A DNA stretch of 64,000 nucleotides from Chaetoderma sp. LZ-2023a. Taxonomy: Eukaryota; Mollusca; Caudofoveata; Chaetodermatida; Chaetodermatidae. The stretch is from assembly GCA_034401795.1 (NCBI GenBank), contig CM067369.1, forward strand, positions 134,743,731 to 134,807,730, in the 5' to 3' direction. Below the pieces are notes generated by a model, which worked only from the letters and a program-made list of their open reading frames with translations, ran no database searches and had not been told where the DNA came from. The position numbers and the translations under genes were made by a program. This document shows, one piece after another, positions 12,982-22,503 of the stretch; position 1 is the first letter of the stretch, and every line of letters begins with the position of its first letter.

Positions 12982-13151
12982 GTGGTCAAGCGAATAGTAT
13001 TTTTGAACATTTACTACTGGAATGACTATCTCAAATAGACGAGCCAGCCATTCCAGTTGTAAAATTTCAAAAATTGTCTTCTGGCCTGCATGTGGATATT
13101 CAATAAGCAAGTATTTTGAGACTTGTCCAAGTTTGGCCATTAAAGGGTTAA
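12982..13151. mobile_element. Palindromic MITE with CCATTAAAGGGTTAA end
   Basis: The arms ATTTACTACTGGAATGACT and AGCCAGCCATTCCAGTTG lie on either side of a short centre. The right end reads TTGGCCATTAAAGGGTTAA. Together with the TTAACCCTTTAATGG end at 12521, this suggests CCCTTT termini flanked by TTAA, as in piggyBac-type elements. That is inference from the ends only. The duplicate is at 26355-26525, where the terminal TTAA is changed to ATAA. Confidence 0.6.
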
Positions 13152-13184
13152 ATTACTGATATAGTTGCATTGCTCATCTAGCTA

Positions 13185-14895
13185 ACAGCCTGCACTGACT
13201 CGCTACCAAACATACATTGGCTCTCGTTATCAGACAACCACTGACTCGCTACCAAACATACATTGGCTCTCGTTATGAGACAACCACTGGCTCGCTACCA
13301 AACATACACTGGCTCGCTACCAAACATACATTGGCTATCGTTATCTGACAACCACTGGCTCGCTACCAAACACACACTGGCTTGAAACCAAACATACACT
13401 GGCTCACTACCAAACATAATTAGCTCGCTACCAAACATACATTGGCTCGCTACCAAACATACGCTGGCTCGCTACCAAACATATGCTGACTCCCTACCAA
13501 ACATACGCTGGCTCGCTACCAAACATACATTGGCTCGCTACCAAACATACAGTGGCTAACTTCCAAACATACATTAGCTCGCTACCAAACATACATTGGC
13601 TCGCTACCAAACATACGCTGGCTCGCTACCAAACATACGCTGACTCTCTACCAAACATACACTGGCTCGCTACCAAAGATACATTGGCTCGCTACCAAAC
13701 ATACACTGGCTCGCTACCAAACATACATTGACTTGCTACCAAACATACACTGGCTCGCTACCAAACATACACTGGCTCGCTACCAAACATACATTGGCTC
13801 GCTACCAAACATACATTGGCTCTCGTTATCTGACAACCACTGGCTCACTACCAAACACACACTGGCTTGAAACCAAACATACACTGGCTCACTACCAAAC
13901 ATAATTAGCTCGCTACCAAACATACATTGGCTCGCTACCAAACATACGCTGGCTCGCTACCAAACATATGCTGACTCCCTGCCAAACATACGCTGGCTCG
14001 CTACCAAGCATACATTGGCTCGCTACCAAACATACAGTGGCTAACTTCCAAACATACATTAGCTCACTACCAAACATACATTGGCTCGCTACCAAACATA
14101 CGCTGGCTCGCTACCAAACATACGCTGACTATCTACCAAACATACACTGGCTCGCTACCAAACATACATTGGCTCGCTCCCAGACATACACTGGCTCGCT
14201 ACCAAACATACATTGACTCGCTACCAAACATACACTGGCTCGCTACCAAACATACACTGGCTCGCTACCAAACATACATTGGCTCGCTACCAAACATACA
14301 TTGGCTCTCGTTATCTGACACCCACTGGCTCGCTACCAAACACACACTGGCTTGAAACCAAACTTACACTGGCTCACTACCAAACATAATTAGCTCGCTA
14401 CCACACATACATTGGCTCGCTACCAATCATACGCTGGCTCGCTACCAAACATATGCTGACTCCCTACCAAACATATGCTGGCTCGCTACCAAACATACAT
14501 TGGCTCGCTACCAAACATACAGTGGCTAACTTCCAAACATACATTAGCTCGCTACCAAACATACATTGGCTCGCTACCAAACATATGCTGGCTCGCTACC
14601 AAACATACGCTGACTCTCTACCAAACATATACTGGCTCGCTACCAAACATACATTGGCTCGCTACCAAACATACACTGGCTCGCTACCAAACATACATCG
14701 ACTCGCTAGCAAACATACACTGGCTCGCTACCAAAAATACACTGGCTCCCTACCAAACATACATTGGCTCGCTACCAAACATGCACTGGCTCACTGCCAG
14801 ACATATACGGGTTCGCTAGCTAACATACGCTGGCTCCCACCACCAGCCATACACTGGCTTGAATTCAAACATACACTGGCTCGCTATCAGACTAT
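13185..14895 (+). repeat. 22-bp minisatellite in 485-bp higher-order repeats
   Basis: The monomer is GGCTCGCTACCAAACATACA plus TT or CT (22 bp). Variant monomers recur in fixed order: a GGCTCTCGTTATCTGAC block, a GGCTTGAAACC monomer, an ACATAATTAGC monomer, ATATGCTGACTCCC, and GTGGCTAACTTCC. The GTTATCTGAC marker lies at about 13333, 13818 and 14303, and the ATGCTGACTCC marker at 13483, 13968 and 14453, all 485 bp apart (22 monomers plus 1 bp). Because 22 is not divisible by 3 and the monomer has no forward stop, long frames read through it. They are not proteins. Confidence 0.95.
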
Positions 14896-15345
14896 TCGTT
14901 CGCTCATTCATTCGTCCATTCTTCCCTCACTCCTTTCCTCCCTCACTCCTTTCCTCCCTCCTTCCTTTCTTCCTCCTTCCTTCATTCCTTCCTTCCTTCC
15001 TCCCTTCCTCCCTTCCTCCTTCCTCCTTCCTTCCTCCTTCCTCCTTCCTCCTTCCTTCCTCCTTCCATCCTCCTCCCTTCCTTCCTCCCTTCCTTCCTCC
15101 CACATCCCTCCCTCCTTCCTTCCTCCCTCACTCCTTCCTCCCTCGCTCCTTCCTCCCTGCTTCATCCTCCTTCTCTACATCCCTTCATCTATTCCTTCGA
15201 GCCATCCATCTTTCCTTCCTTCCCTCCGGCCTTCATCTCGTTCATCTTTCCTCCCTCCCATCATCACATCCTTCCTTCAAGCCCTCATTCCTTCCATCTT
15301 TCCTTCACCATACCCTTCCTTCCTTCCATCCATCCTTCCATTTGT
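14896..15345 (+). repeat. Homopyrimidine (CCTT/TTCC)n tract
   Basis: About 450 bp consist almost entirely of C and T on the plus strand (TTCCTCCTTCC, CTTCCTTCC and similar), with rare A and G. It interrupts the 22-bp minisatellite: copy 2 continues as minisatellite at the matching point (27980). Mirror-symmetric pyrimidine tracts of this kind can form triplex DNA. The Ser/Pro/Phe-rich frames through it are repeat translations. Confidence 0.95.
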
Positions 15346-15735
15346 CCATCATGGTTGGGTGGTTGGTTGGGTGGGTGGTTGGTTGGGTGGTTGGTTGGGT
15401 GGTTGGTTGGGTGATTGGTTGGGTGGTTGGTTGGGGGGTTGGTTGGGTGGTTGGTTGGGTGGTTGGTTGGGTTGTCGGTTGGGTGGCTGGTTGGGTGGCT
15501 GGTTGGGTGGCTGGTTTGTTGGGTGGTTGGTTGGGTGGTTGGTTGGGTGGTTGTGGGTTTGGGTGGTTGATTGGCTGGTTGGTTGATTAGGTTTGTGGGT
15601 GGGTGGTTGGGTGTTTGGTTGGTTGTGTGGTTGGATTATTGGGTGGTTGGGTGGTTGATTGGATGTTCGTTTGGGTGGTTGGTTAGTTGGGTGGTTGGTT
15701 GGGTAGTTGATTGGTTGGGTGATCGGTTTGGTCTG
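15346..15735 (+). repeat. G/T-rich (GGTTGGGTGGTT)n minisatellite
   Basis: A 12-bp-scale repeat of GGTTGGGTGGTTGGTT contains only G and T on the plus strand for about 390 bp, degenerating after 15560. Closely spaced GG and GGG runs give G-quadruplex potential. It directly abuts the pyrimidine tract, so base skew inverts at about 15350. Trp/Gly/Val-rich frames through it are not genes. Confidence 0.95.
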
Positions 15736-15739
15736 TCCA

Positions 15740-16330
15740 TCCTTCTTTCCTTCTATCCTTGTATCATTCAATCATGCGATTTGCTTATTCATTCATCTGT
15801 TTTAGAGAGAAAATTACACACAGAAATTGACTTTATTTCTCAACACAATGATAATCTTTGAAATCAATACCCATGTAAACTACTGACATTTGAGCAACTA
15901 TATTACAAAGCAAAATTACTCATTCAGATCAAAGATTTTCAAACAAGGCCATCAGTTACATATTTCTTTGAAATGTTTTCTTTGCATTCCAAATTGTTTA
16001 TTATACTTTGAAAAGGTCACTTAAGCACCTTTCAAATGATCTCACGGTTCACAAAGTCAGATTATTAGTTCTCTGAACCAGTGGCCAGTCCGCCGCTACG
16101 CCATTGAAAGTAGCTCAATCTTTAACACCTTTCCAAATTGAAACCAACTTATTTATCCAGAGCTCAATTAGTCAACAATACATTACTACAATGAATTATA
16201 ACACCTTATTAGCGGCGTGTACCTCAAAGCAAACAACCTAGTAACTTTAAAGAAAATGATTAAGTCTCAAAAACATTCACTTGGCCAATAAATAGTAGGG
16301 CAAACTGTTGGACTGGTAGATTTGTCTAAA
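15740..16330. other. Unassigned sequence between low-complexity tracts and the hammerhead motif
   Basis: AT-rich, apparently single-copy within this window. No coding frame, RNA gene or recognised repeat is seen. It may include the 5' flank or 5' repeat of the Penelope-like element. Confidence 0.5.
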
Positions 16331-16373
16331 AGGCTGCTGAAGAAGTGTAATCAACACGAAACGCGTCCAGCCC
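16331..16373 (+). ncRNA. Hammerhead-ribozyme motif (type I)
   Basis: In order on the plus strand: GGCTG (16332-16336), the core CTGAAGA (16337-16343), one extra A, GTGT (16345-16348), loop AATCA, ACAC (16354-16357), GAAA (16358-16361), CGCGTC (to 16367), CAGCC (16368-16372). GGCTG pairs with CAGCC (stem I) and GTGT with ACAC (stem II). GAAA precedes the self-complementary ACGCGT (stem III), and cleavage is expected after GTC. A palindromic, loop-less stem III cannot fold well in a single copy, but it can form between two molecules. Such minimal motifs are known from the terminal repeats of Penelope-like elements. The departures are A instead of U in CUGANGA (allowed) and the extra A before stem II. 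It lies upstream of, and on the same strand as, the Penelope-like ORFs. Confidence 0.7.
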
Positions 16374-16608
16374 TCTGACGATGTAAAAAATTTCATTACT
16401 GTGTATTCCTGTGTATTTCTGTGTATTCCTGGATAGTACTGTATTCCTGTATTGCTGTGAGTAAGTTTAATATTTATACTGTTATTTCTGTATTGCCTGT
16501 CCTTAAATATTAAATATTATCATGTCACCACTAATCATTACTACTAACCACATTTCTCTTATTTCAGCTTTGTAAATTAAGCCCTCTTGGATTAGAAAAA
16601 TATATATA

Positions 16609-16709
16609 TAGACAGACAGACTAGCTGACAAACCTACCACTTGTAGAGTGTGCGCCTGGTAGCATTTTTGTATTGATTAACTGTCTGGCTGCTTTAGAGT
16701 TTGATTGAC

Positions 16710-16747
<38 letters not shown>

Positions 16748-17935
16748 CTTGCTTGGTTGCTTGAGTCTTACTTAATTTGACAGGTTGCTTGATTTGATTG
16801 TTTGTTTGAGTTGATTGCTTGCATGACTTGTTATTTGACCTGATTGGTTGCGTGATTTGATCTGATTGGTTGCGTGATTTATTGCTTGAATTGGGTGCAT
16901 GATTTGTTGCTTGAATTGATTGGTTGCGTGATTTGTTGCTTAAATTGATTGGTTACGTGATTGCTTGCTTGAATTGATTGGGAGCGTCAGATTGATTGAG
17001 ATTGAGTGAGATTGATTGAGATTGATTGAAATTGGTTGAAATTGATTGAAATTGATTGAAATTGATTGAAATTGATTGAAATTGATTGAAATTGATTGAA
17101 ATTGATTGAGATTGATTAAGATTGATTAAAATTGATTAAGATTCATTAAGATTAATCGAGATTGATTAAGATTGATTAAGATTGATTAAGATTGATTGAT
17201 TGACTGGGATTTGCCTGATTGATTGGGGGCTTGAGTTGTTGCTTGATTTGATTGGTTGTTTCATTTGATTGGTTGTTTGATTTGATTGCTTGCTTGATTT
17301 GATTGTCTGCGTGACTTGTTGTTTGATTGGTTACGTGATTTGTTGCTTGAATTTATTGGTTGCGTGATTGATTGTTTGATCTGATTGGTTGCGTGATTGA
17401 TTGTTTGATTTGATTGGTTGCGTGATTGGTTGTTTAAACTGATTGGTAGCGTGATTGGTTGCTTGAATTGAATGGTTGTGTGATTGATTGGTTGTTTGAA
17501 TTGATTTGTTGCGTGACTGGTTACTTGAATTGCTTGATTGGTTGTTTACCTAGTTGCTAGCTTGATTGCTTGTCTGATTTGACTGATAGATTGACTGGTT
17601 GTTTGATTGGTTGTGTGATCTGATTGCATGCTAAATTTTGATTTGTGGTCTGCCTAGTTGAGGGATTGATTGGTTGCTTGTCTGTTTGACCGGTTTTAAT
17701 TGATTGATTGGTTGATTGATTGACTGATTGGTTGCTTGTCTGTTTGACGGGTTTTGATTGATTGATTGATTGATTAATTGACTACCTAGTTGCTAGCTTG
17801 ATTGATTGCTGATTTGATCGATAGTGTGATTGGTTGTTCGATTGGTTGTGTGATCTGATCAGTTGCTTGATTGGTTGGTTGATTTGATTGATTGATTGAT
17901 TGGTTGCTTGTCTGTTTGATTGGTTGATTGCCAAG
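16609..17935 (+). repeat. TGAT-rich degenerate simple-sequence region
   Basis: Dominated by TTGATTGATTG runs (16705-16750), AATTGATTGA 11-bp-scale repeats (17030-17115) and longer imperfect repeats with TTGGTTGCTTGATTTGATTG. No coding sequence. It forms the leader between the hammerhead motif and ORF1 of the Penelope-like element. Confidence 0.9.
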
Positions 17936-17943
17936 GCATTATC

Positions 17944-19547
17944 ATGGCTAGACAGAGCAGGGGAGGGAGAAAGGATGGCAATGAATCAGATTCACGCCAC
18001 CAATCTTCTGCCCATGCTCGCCATGCTCGCCTAGTCAAGGTATACTATATGGTAATACAATGCTTCCATCACCTTGGTGTGTTGGGCAAGCACATGGAGG
18101 CAGAGACACTGCCAAACTGCTTAGGCAAGAAGCTAAAAGAACTAAACAAGTTCTGCAAACCAGCCATGCCAAATGGAGATGTCCACTTTAACATTTGTAA
18201 TGCTAATTTTGGTTGGGCTAAATCCATAGTACAAACTCTAATCAATCATTACAATTGCCAACTTGGCTGTATCAGATCCGAAATTAGATTAGCCCAGAAT
18301 CATTCCCACCTAGACGTTGGCCGTGCCAAGTCAACCGCCATTCGCTGGGCAAAAAACAATCATGGAAAAAGGCTTCATGATAAGGCTATTGCAGCCTTTT
18401 ATGACTTTATCAGACCCATTGATCCTCATTTTTTCCCTGCTGCCGTCAACAGAAATGCTACTCCAGTTCGTAAAACACCAGCCGAAACATCAGATTTTGT
18501 ACCACCCTCTCAGGCTAAAAAGCGGGTAAGGTCACCTGCTGAGACCTCACCTCCAATCAAACGTACAGATACCAGGTGTTCTCCAGGCAGTGTCCATCTA
18601 CATCCTGTGATGGCAACATGTACTCACCAATTAACCCATTGCTAATCCCATTACCTGAGTCACCACCACCCCCCGAAACCTCGGCACCGATCATACGCAT
18701 AGATATCAGGCCTTCACCAGTCTGTGTCCAATCTACATCCGTTAATGACGAGATGCAGTCACAAATTGATCCAGCATCAATCCCTTTACCTGACTCGCCA
18801 CCGCCTTCTGCACCATCATTCTCACCTGATGATTTCCCCCCGCTTCCACAGAGGGTAGCTAAATCCGATCGGATATCAATAGAAAACAAGCTGGGCCTCA
18901 CAACCCACACTACTCCAAAAGTACCACAACCACGGTTCACACCATCTCCTCAGTCTAAGCCTAGAAAACCAACGAAACTAGAGCAAAATACGTTCTGGAA
19001 ATTCCGGTATGAGTCATGTAACAAACCAAATTGGCAGCTCCCAACCATCAACAAAAAGATCCTGTTGCTTGGAGCATCTAACCTGAGCCGAATCAATGTG
19101 GCACCTCACCCAGAAATGCATGTAGCTTGCTTCCCTGGGGCATCTATCAATGATCTAAGAACGATCATTAATAGATACTCAGCGAAAGTCAAACCAGAAA
19201 AGATCATCCTAAATATAGGCATAAACGATCGAGATAACCCGATCCTAGCCTCAGAGAATCGGCTCAGGTTGTTGTTCAGCATGGTGAGGAAGAAGTTCCC
19301 TTCGGCGAGCATCTACTTCACTAAGTTAAACTTCTCAACCACTTCGACCCTGTATCAAAAACGTGCACTGGAGGCAATCAATTGTGTTGCTGATTCTAGC
19401 AGGACCAAGTCCTCTGAGTCCGGCGTTATTGTCATTCCACGCCTGCCACTCACAGAGTTCAGTGTGTGTCATGACAATATTCACTGGACTGAGAGAACTG
19501 CTAATGTTATCTATGGTAATTGGCTCAAGTTCCTTAATTTAAATTGA
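17944..19547 (+). pseudogene. Penelope-like element ORF1, SGNH-hydrolase-like, one frameshift
   Basis: The first part (17944-18595) starts at the first ATG after the TGAT tract (MARQSRGGRKDG) and encodes a basic, Cys/His-containing region of about 215 residues. The second part reads from about 18596 to 19547, with a Pro/Ser-rich linker and then a domain containing KILLLGASNLSRI, FPGASINDLRTI, ILNIGINDRDNP and a terminal HDNIHWTERT. The GxS-type block, the GIND block and the late D-x-x-H are the pattern of SGNH/GDSL esterases, although the usual GDS serine motif is GAS here. An internal repeat exposes the break: GTGTCCATCTACATCC at 18590 should match GTGTCCAATCTACATCC in the next repeat, so one base is missing near 18595. 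Related esterase-like ORF1 domains occur in CR1 elements, and GDSL genes in rotifer Athena/Terminon elements. The stop overlaps the open frame of ORF2. Confidence 0.7.
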
Positions 19548-21185
19548 ATGAGGGTCAGGGTAGCATCCACCCAGAACTGGAACTGGGACTGGGTAGTAAT
19601 GTTGTAAACTTAACCGGCTCCGCATTAGGTGAAGCAGAACAGTCACTGCTTGATTTCGGCTTGACCTTTGTCCCAACACCAAAACCTAAAACAGGTTTGG
19701 ATGCAGATTTAGATAATGGCTTTACTGAAACTGCTGAATTTGGTCACCGTGTGAAATTGGCAGATTTTTTTCGAAACTCCAATAGTAATATTCTACCATT
19801 CATTGAAAAAACCGGCTGGGCTCCAAACTTAAAATGTGTTGACCCAGCAATCGGTGAAAGTATAAAACTTTACTCTGAATGTATTGAAAATACTACATTT
19901 CCAAACGATCAGCAAAATTTTTCCTATGAGCAACGCCAGGCCATATTAGGTTTATCTAGAAAAAGCGAAATTGTCATCAAACCTGCGGATAAAGGGTCAG
20001 CTACTGTAATAATGGATAAAGACAACTACATCAAAGAAGCGCATAGACAGCTTAGTAATCCAAAGCATTACCGAAAACTAAATGAACCACTTTGGCAAAA
20101 TAACTGTAGCAAATTCAACGAAATTCTCCAAAAAATGGTTGATAGCAAGAAGATAACTGAAAAGCAATTTAAATACCTGTGCGCAAAAGATGATTCGAAA
20201 CCACGTACATTTTATCTTCTTCCTAAAATCCATAAGTCTGTTGACTCGTGGACCGACCCAATGACACCACCAGGGCGACCCATTATTTCAGATTGTGGTT
20301 CGGAATCATATAGGATTAGTGAATTTATCGACTACCATCTTCAGCCAATTGCAAATAGACATTTTAGCTATCTGAAAAACACTGAAGACTTCCTAGCCCA
20401 GGTCTCTAAGATCTCGGTCCCTCCAAATTCATTCTTAATTACAATGGACGTCGATGCTATGTACACAAACATTGACATCGAACAGGGTCTAAATTCAATT
20501 CGTAGAGCGTTTGCCGACTATCCTGACACCAACAGGCCCGACAGAGAAGTAATAGCTCTATTAGAGCTTAGTCTGAAAGGCAATGACTGAATTTGCTGGT
20601 GAAATTTTCCAACAAATTTGTGGCTGTGCAATGGGGCAGCGTTTCAGCCCAGGTTTCGCTAACCTTTACATGGCAGAGTGGGAAAAGGAAGCACTCGAAA
20701 ACTGTCCAAATCAGCCGCTCATTTACCGCAGGTACCTCGATGACATTTTCATGATCTGGCAACATAGTAAGGAAGCATTTACCGAATTTCTGGCCATTCT
20801 GAATGATCATGATCCGAATATCAAACTAAAAGCTCAAATTGATGAGATATCCGTAGATTTCCTGGATGTAACTTTATACAAAGGTATAAAGTATGAAACA
20901 ACTGGTTACTTAGACTACACAGTTTATTTTAAGCCAACCGACTCGCATCAACTACTGCACAAGAAATCATTCCATCCACCGCATACTTTCAAGGGACTTG
21001 TAAAATCACAAATAATCCATTTTCATAGAAATTCGAGTGATAAGAAAAACTTTGAATCATCATGTTCGACCTTATTCAAAGCCCTCAAACCGAGAGGGTA
21101 CTCCTCTCGGTTCCTGCGTAAAATAAAGTCTGAAACTTTGCATAATTTGCTTAGGATTGATTGTGACAGATGCATCCACAGATAG
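19538..21185 (+). pseudogene. Penelope-like reverse transcriptase (ORF2), one frameshift, C-terminus missing
   Basis: The N-terminal part has DFGLTFVPTPKP, KPADKGSATVIMDKDNYI and YLLPKIHKS, followed by PPGRPIISDCGS (finger motifs typical of Penelope-like RTs). Next come ITMDVDAMYTNID (motif A with catalytic Asp), GCAMGQRFSP (motif B) and RRYLDDIFMIW (motif C, catalytic DD). The thumb region has TDSHQLLHKKSFHPPHT and ALKPRGYSSRFLRKI. The frame breaks at about 20590, in GGCAATGACTGAATTTGCT. The family pattern at this point implies two lost T residues. No ATG stands near the start, so translation may have depended on ORF1 read-through, frameshifting or splicing. After KSETLHN the frame enters satellite sequence and stops at 21185. 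The C-terminal linker and GIY-YIG endonuclease of full-length relatives are absent. The copy is not functional as it stands. Confidence 0.85.
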
Positions 21186-22105
21186 TCCCATATGAATCGT
21201 CAGTGTGTCAGTATATCAGACATGTGAAAACTGGTCGGCCAATCCTTGACTTTTAGTCTTGGTGCGGTGGTCCACTGGAAAGATGCCTGGTTGCTGATGC
21301 TATGCGCAGTTGCAGAATGGCGGTTCGATCCCCGACCGGGAGATGGTGATCAACAAATTAAACTAACGGGTGCATCACTGTCGGCTAAGTTAGCACATGG
21401 AAATTGAAGCCGCACGTTGCCAGTGCGTCAATAAAATAAAAATACATATACTGCCAGAGCCGTGCTGGAGTCAGAGTACAATAGGCGTAAAAGCCTAGGA
21501 TTGATTGTGACAGATGCATCCACAGATAGTCCCATATGAATCGTCAGTGTGTCAGTATATCAGACATGTGAAAACTGGTCGGCCAATCCTTGACTTTTAG
21601 TCTTGGTGCGGTGGTCCAGTGGAAAGATGCCTGGTTGCTGATGCTATGCGCAGTTGCAGAATGGCGGTTCGATCCCCCGACCGGGAGATGGTGATCAACA
21701 AATTAAACTAACGGATGCATCACTGTCGGCTAAGTTAGCACATGGAAATTGAAGCAGCACGTTGCCAGTGCGTCAATAAAATAAAAATACATATACTGCC
21801 AGAGCCGTGCTGGAGTCAGAGTACAATAGGCGTAAAAGCCTAGGATTGATTGTGACAGATGCATCCACAGCTAGTCCCATATGAATCGTCAGTGTGTCAG
21901 TATATCAGACATGTGAAAGCTGGTCGGCCAATCCTTGACTTTTAGTCTTGGTGTGGTGGTCCAGTGGAAAGATGCCTGGTTGCTGATGCTATGCGGAGTT
22001 GCAGAATGGCGGTTCGATCCCCCGACCGGGAGATGGTGATCAACAAATTAAACTAACGGGTGCAGCACTGTCGGCTAAGTTAGCACATGGAAATTGAAGC
22101 CGCAC
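21150..22105 (+). repeat. Second block of the 345-bp satellite (about 2.8 units)
   Basis: The TGTGTCAGTA landmark is at 21204, 21548 and 21893. The first unit starts abruptly at TTAGGATTGATTGTGACAG inside the reverse-transcriptase ORF. Each unit has the tRNA-like module: A box present, B box GGTTCGATCCC, with one C shorter in the first unit. The block ends in (CATA)n at 22105-22160, exactly as the large array does at 10970. Confidence 0.95.
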
Positions 22106-22262
22106 ATACATACATACATACATACATATACATACATACATACATACATACATACATACATACATGAAATCGAAATTAACTGGACAACCACCATCAGTGA
22201 AATCGAAATTAACTGGACAACCACCATCAGTGAAATCGAAATTAACTGGACAACCACCATCA
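22105..22262. repeat. (CATA)n tract plus 33-bp minisatellite, copy 2
   Basis: An expanded CATACATA tract (22105-22164) is followed by three 33-bp units starting TGAAATCGAAATTAACTGG. This is the counterpart of 10961-11084. Confidence 0.95.
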
Positions 22263-22410
22263 TCTTAAAGTTGTCCAATATTTTTAAGGCCATATCGCCT
22301 CGATAAAACCAAAATAACAAATCTCAGGCAATAAAATAAATTAAAAATATTTCCAATTTATTTTGAAAATTCTGAGCCAGCGCGTTAACCATATCACTAC
22401 ATACATACAT

Positions 22411-22503
22411 ACATACTAATGGGTGCATGACTGTCGGCTGGTTAGCACGTAGAAATTGAAGCCGCACGTTGCCAGTGCGATAATAAAAAATACATACTAG
22501 GAG
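22411..22503 (+). repeat. SINE 3'-body fragment, copy 2
   Basis: Counterpart of 11233-11325: body from ACTAATGGGTGCATGACTG to GCGATAATAAAAAATACATA, without a tRNA head. Confidence 0.8.

Larger units (their letters stand above)
10964..14890. repeat. Segmental duplication, copy 1
   Basis: This segment is nearly identical to 22110-27980. The offset is 11178 at the start. It becomes 11318 after an extra stretch of about 140 bp present only in copy 2 (about 23100-23245), and 13373 after a block of about 2055 bp present only in copy 2 (about 23959-26014). It finally becomes 12888 after copy 2 lost exactly one 485-bp minisatellite unit. Both copies directly follow the 345-bp satellite, so the duplicated block probably included satellite plus this segment. 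Confidence 0.9.
16331..21185 (+). mobile_element. Penelope-like retroelement, decayed and 3'-truncated
   Basis: Components in order are a hammerhead motif, a TGAT-rich leader, ORF1 (17944-19547) with an SGNH-hydrolase-like domain, and ORF2 (19538-21185) with a Penelope-type reverse transcriptase. ORF1 has a 1-nt deletion and ORF2 a 2-nt deletion. No GIY-YIG endonuclease domain is visible before or after the reverse transcriptase. ORF2 passes into the 345-bp satellite at about 21150, so the 3' end is either truncated by, or the source of, that satellite. The 5' boundary is uncertain. Confidence 0.8.

Noticed and set aside
14453..15586. Open frame of about 377 codons
   Set aside because: It runs through the 22-bp minisatellite, the CCTT tract and the GGTTGGGT tract. 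The product is purely repeat-derived.
18576..18940. Frame on the minus strand opposite ORF1
   Set aside because: Shadow of the Pro/Ser-rich linker. The plus-strand reading has the domain.
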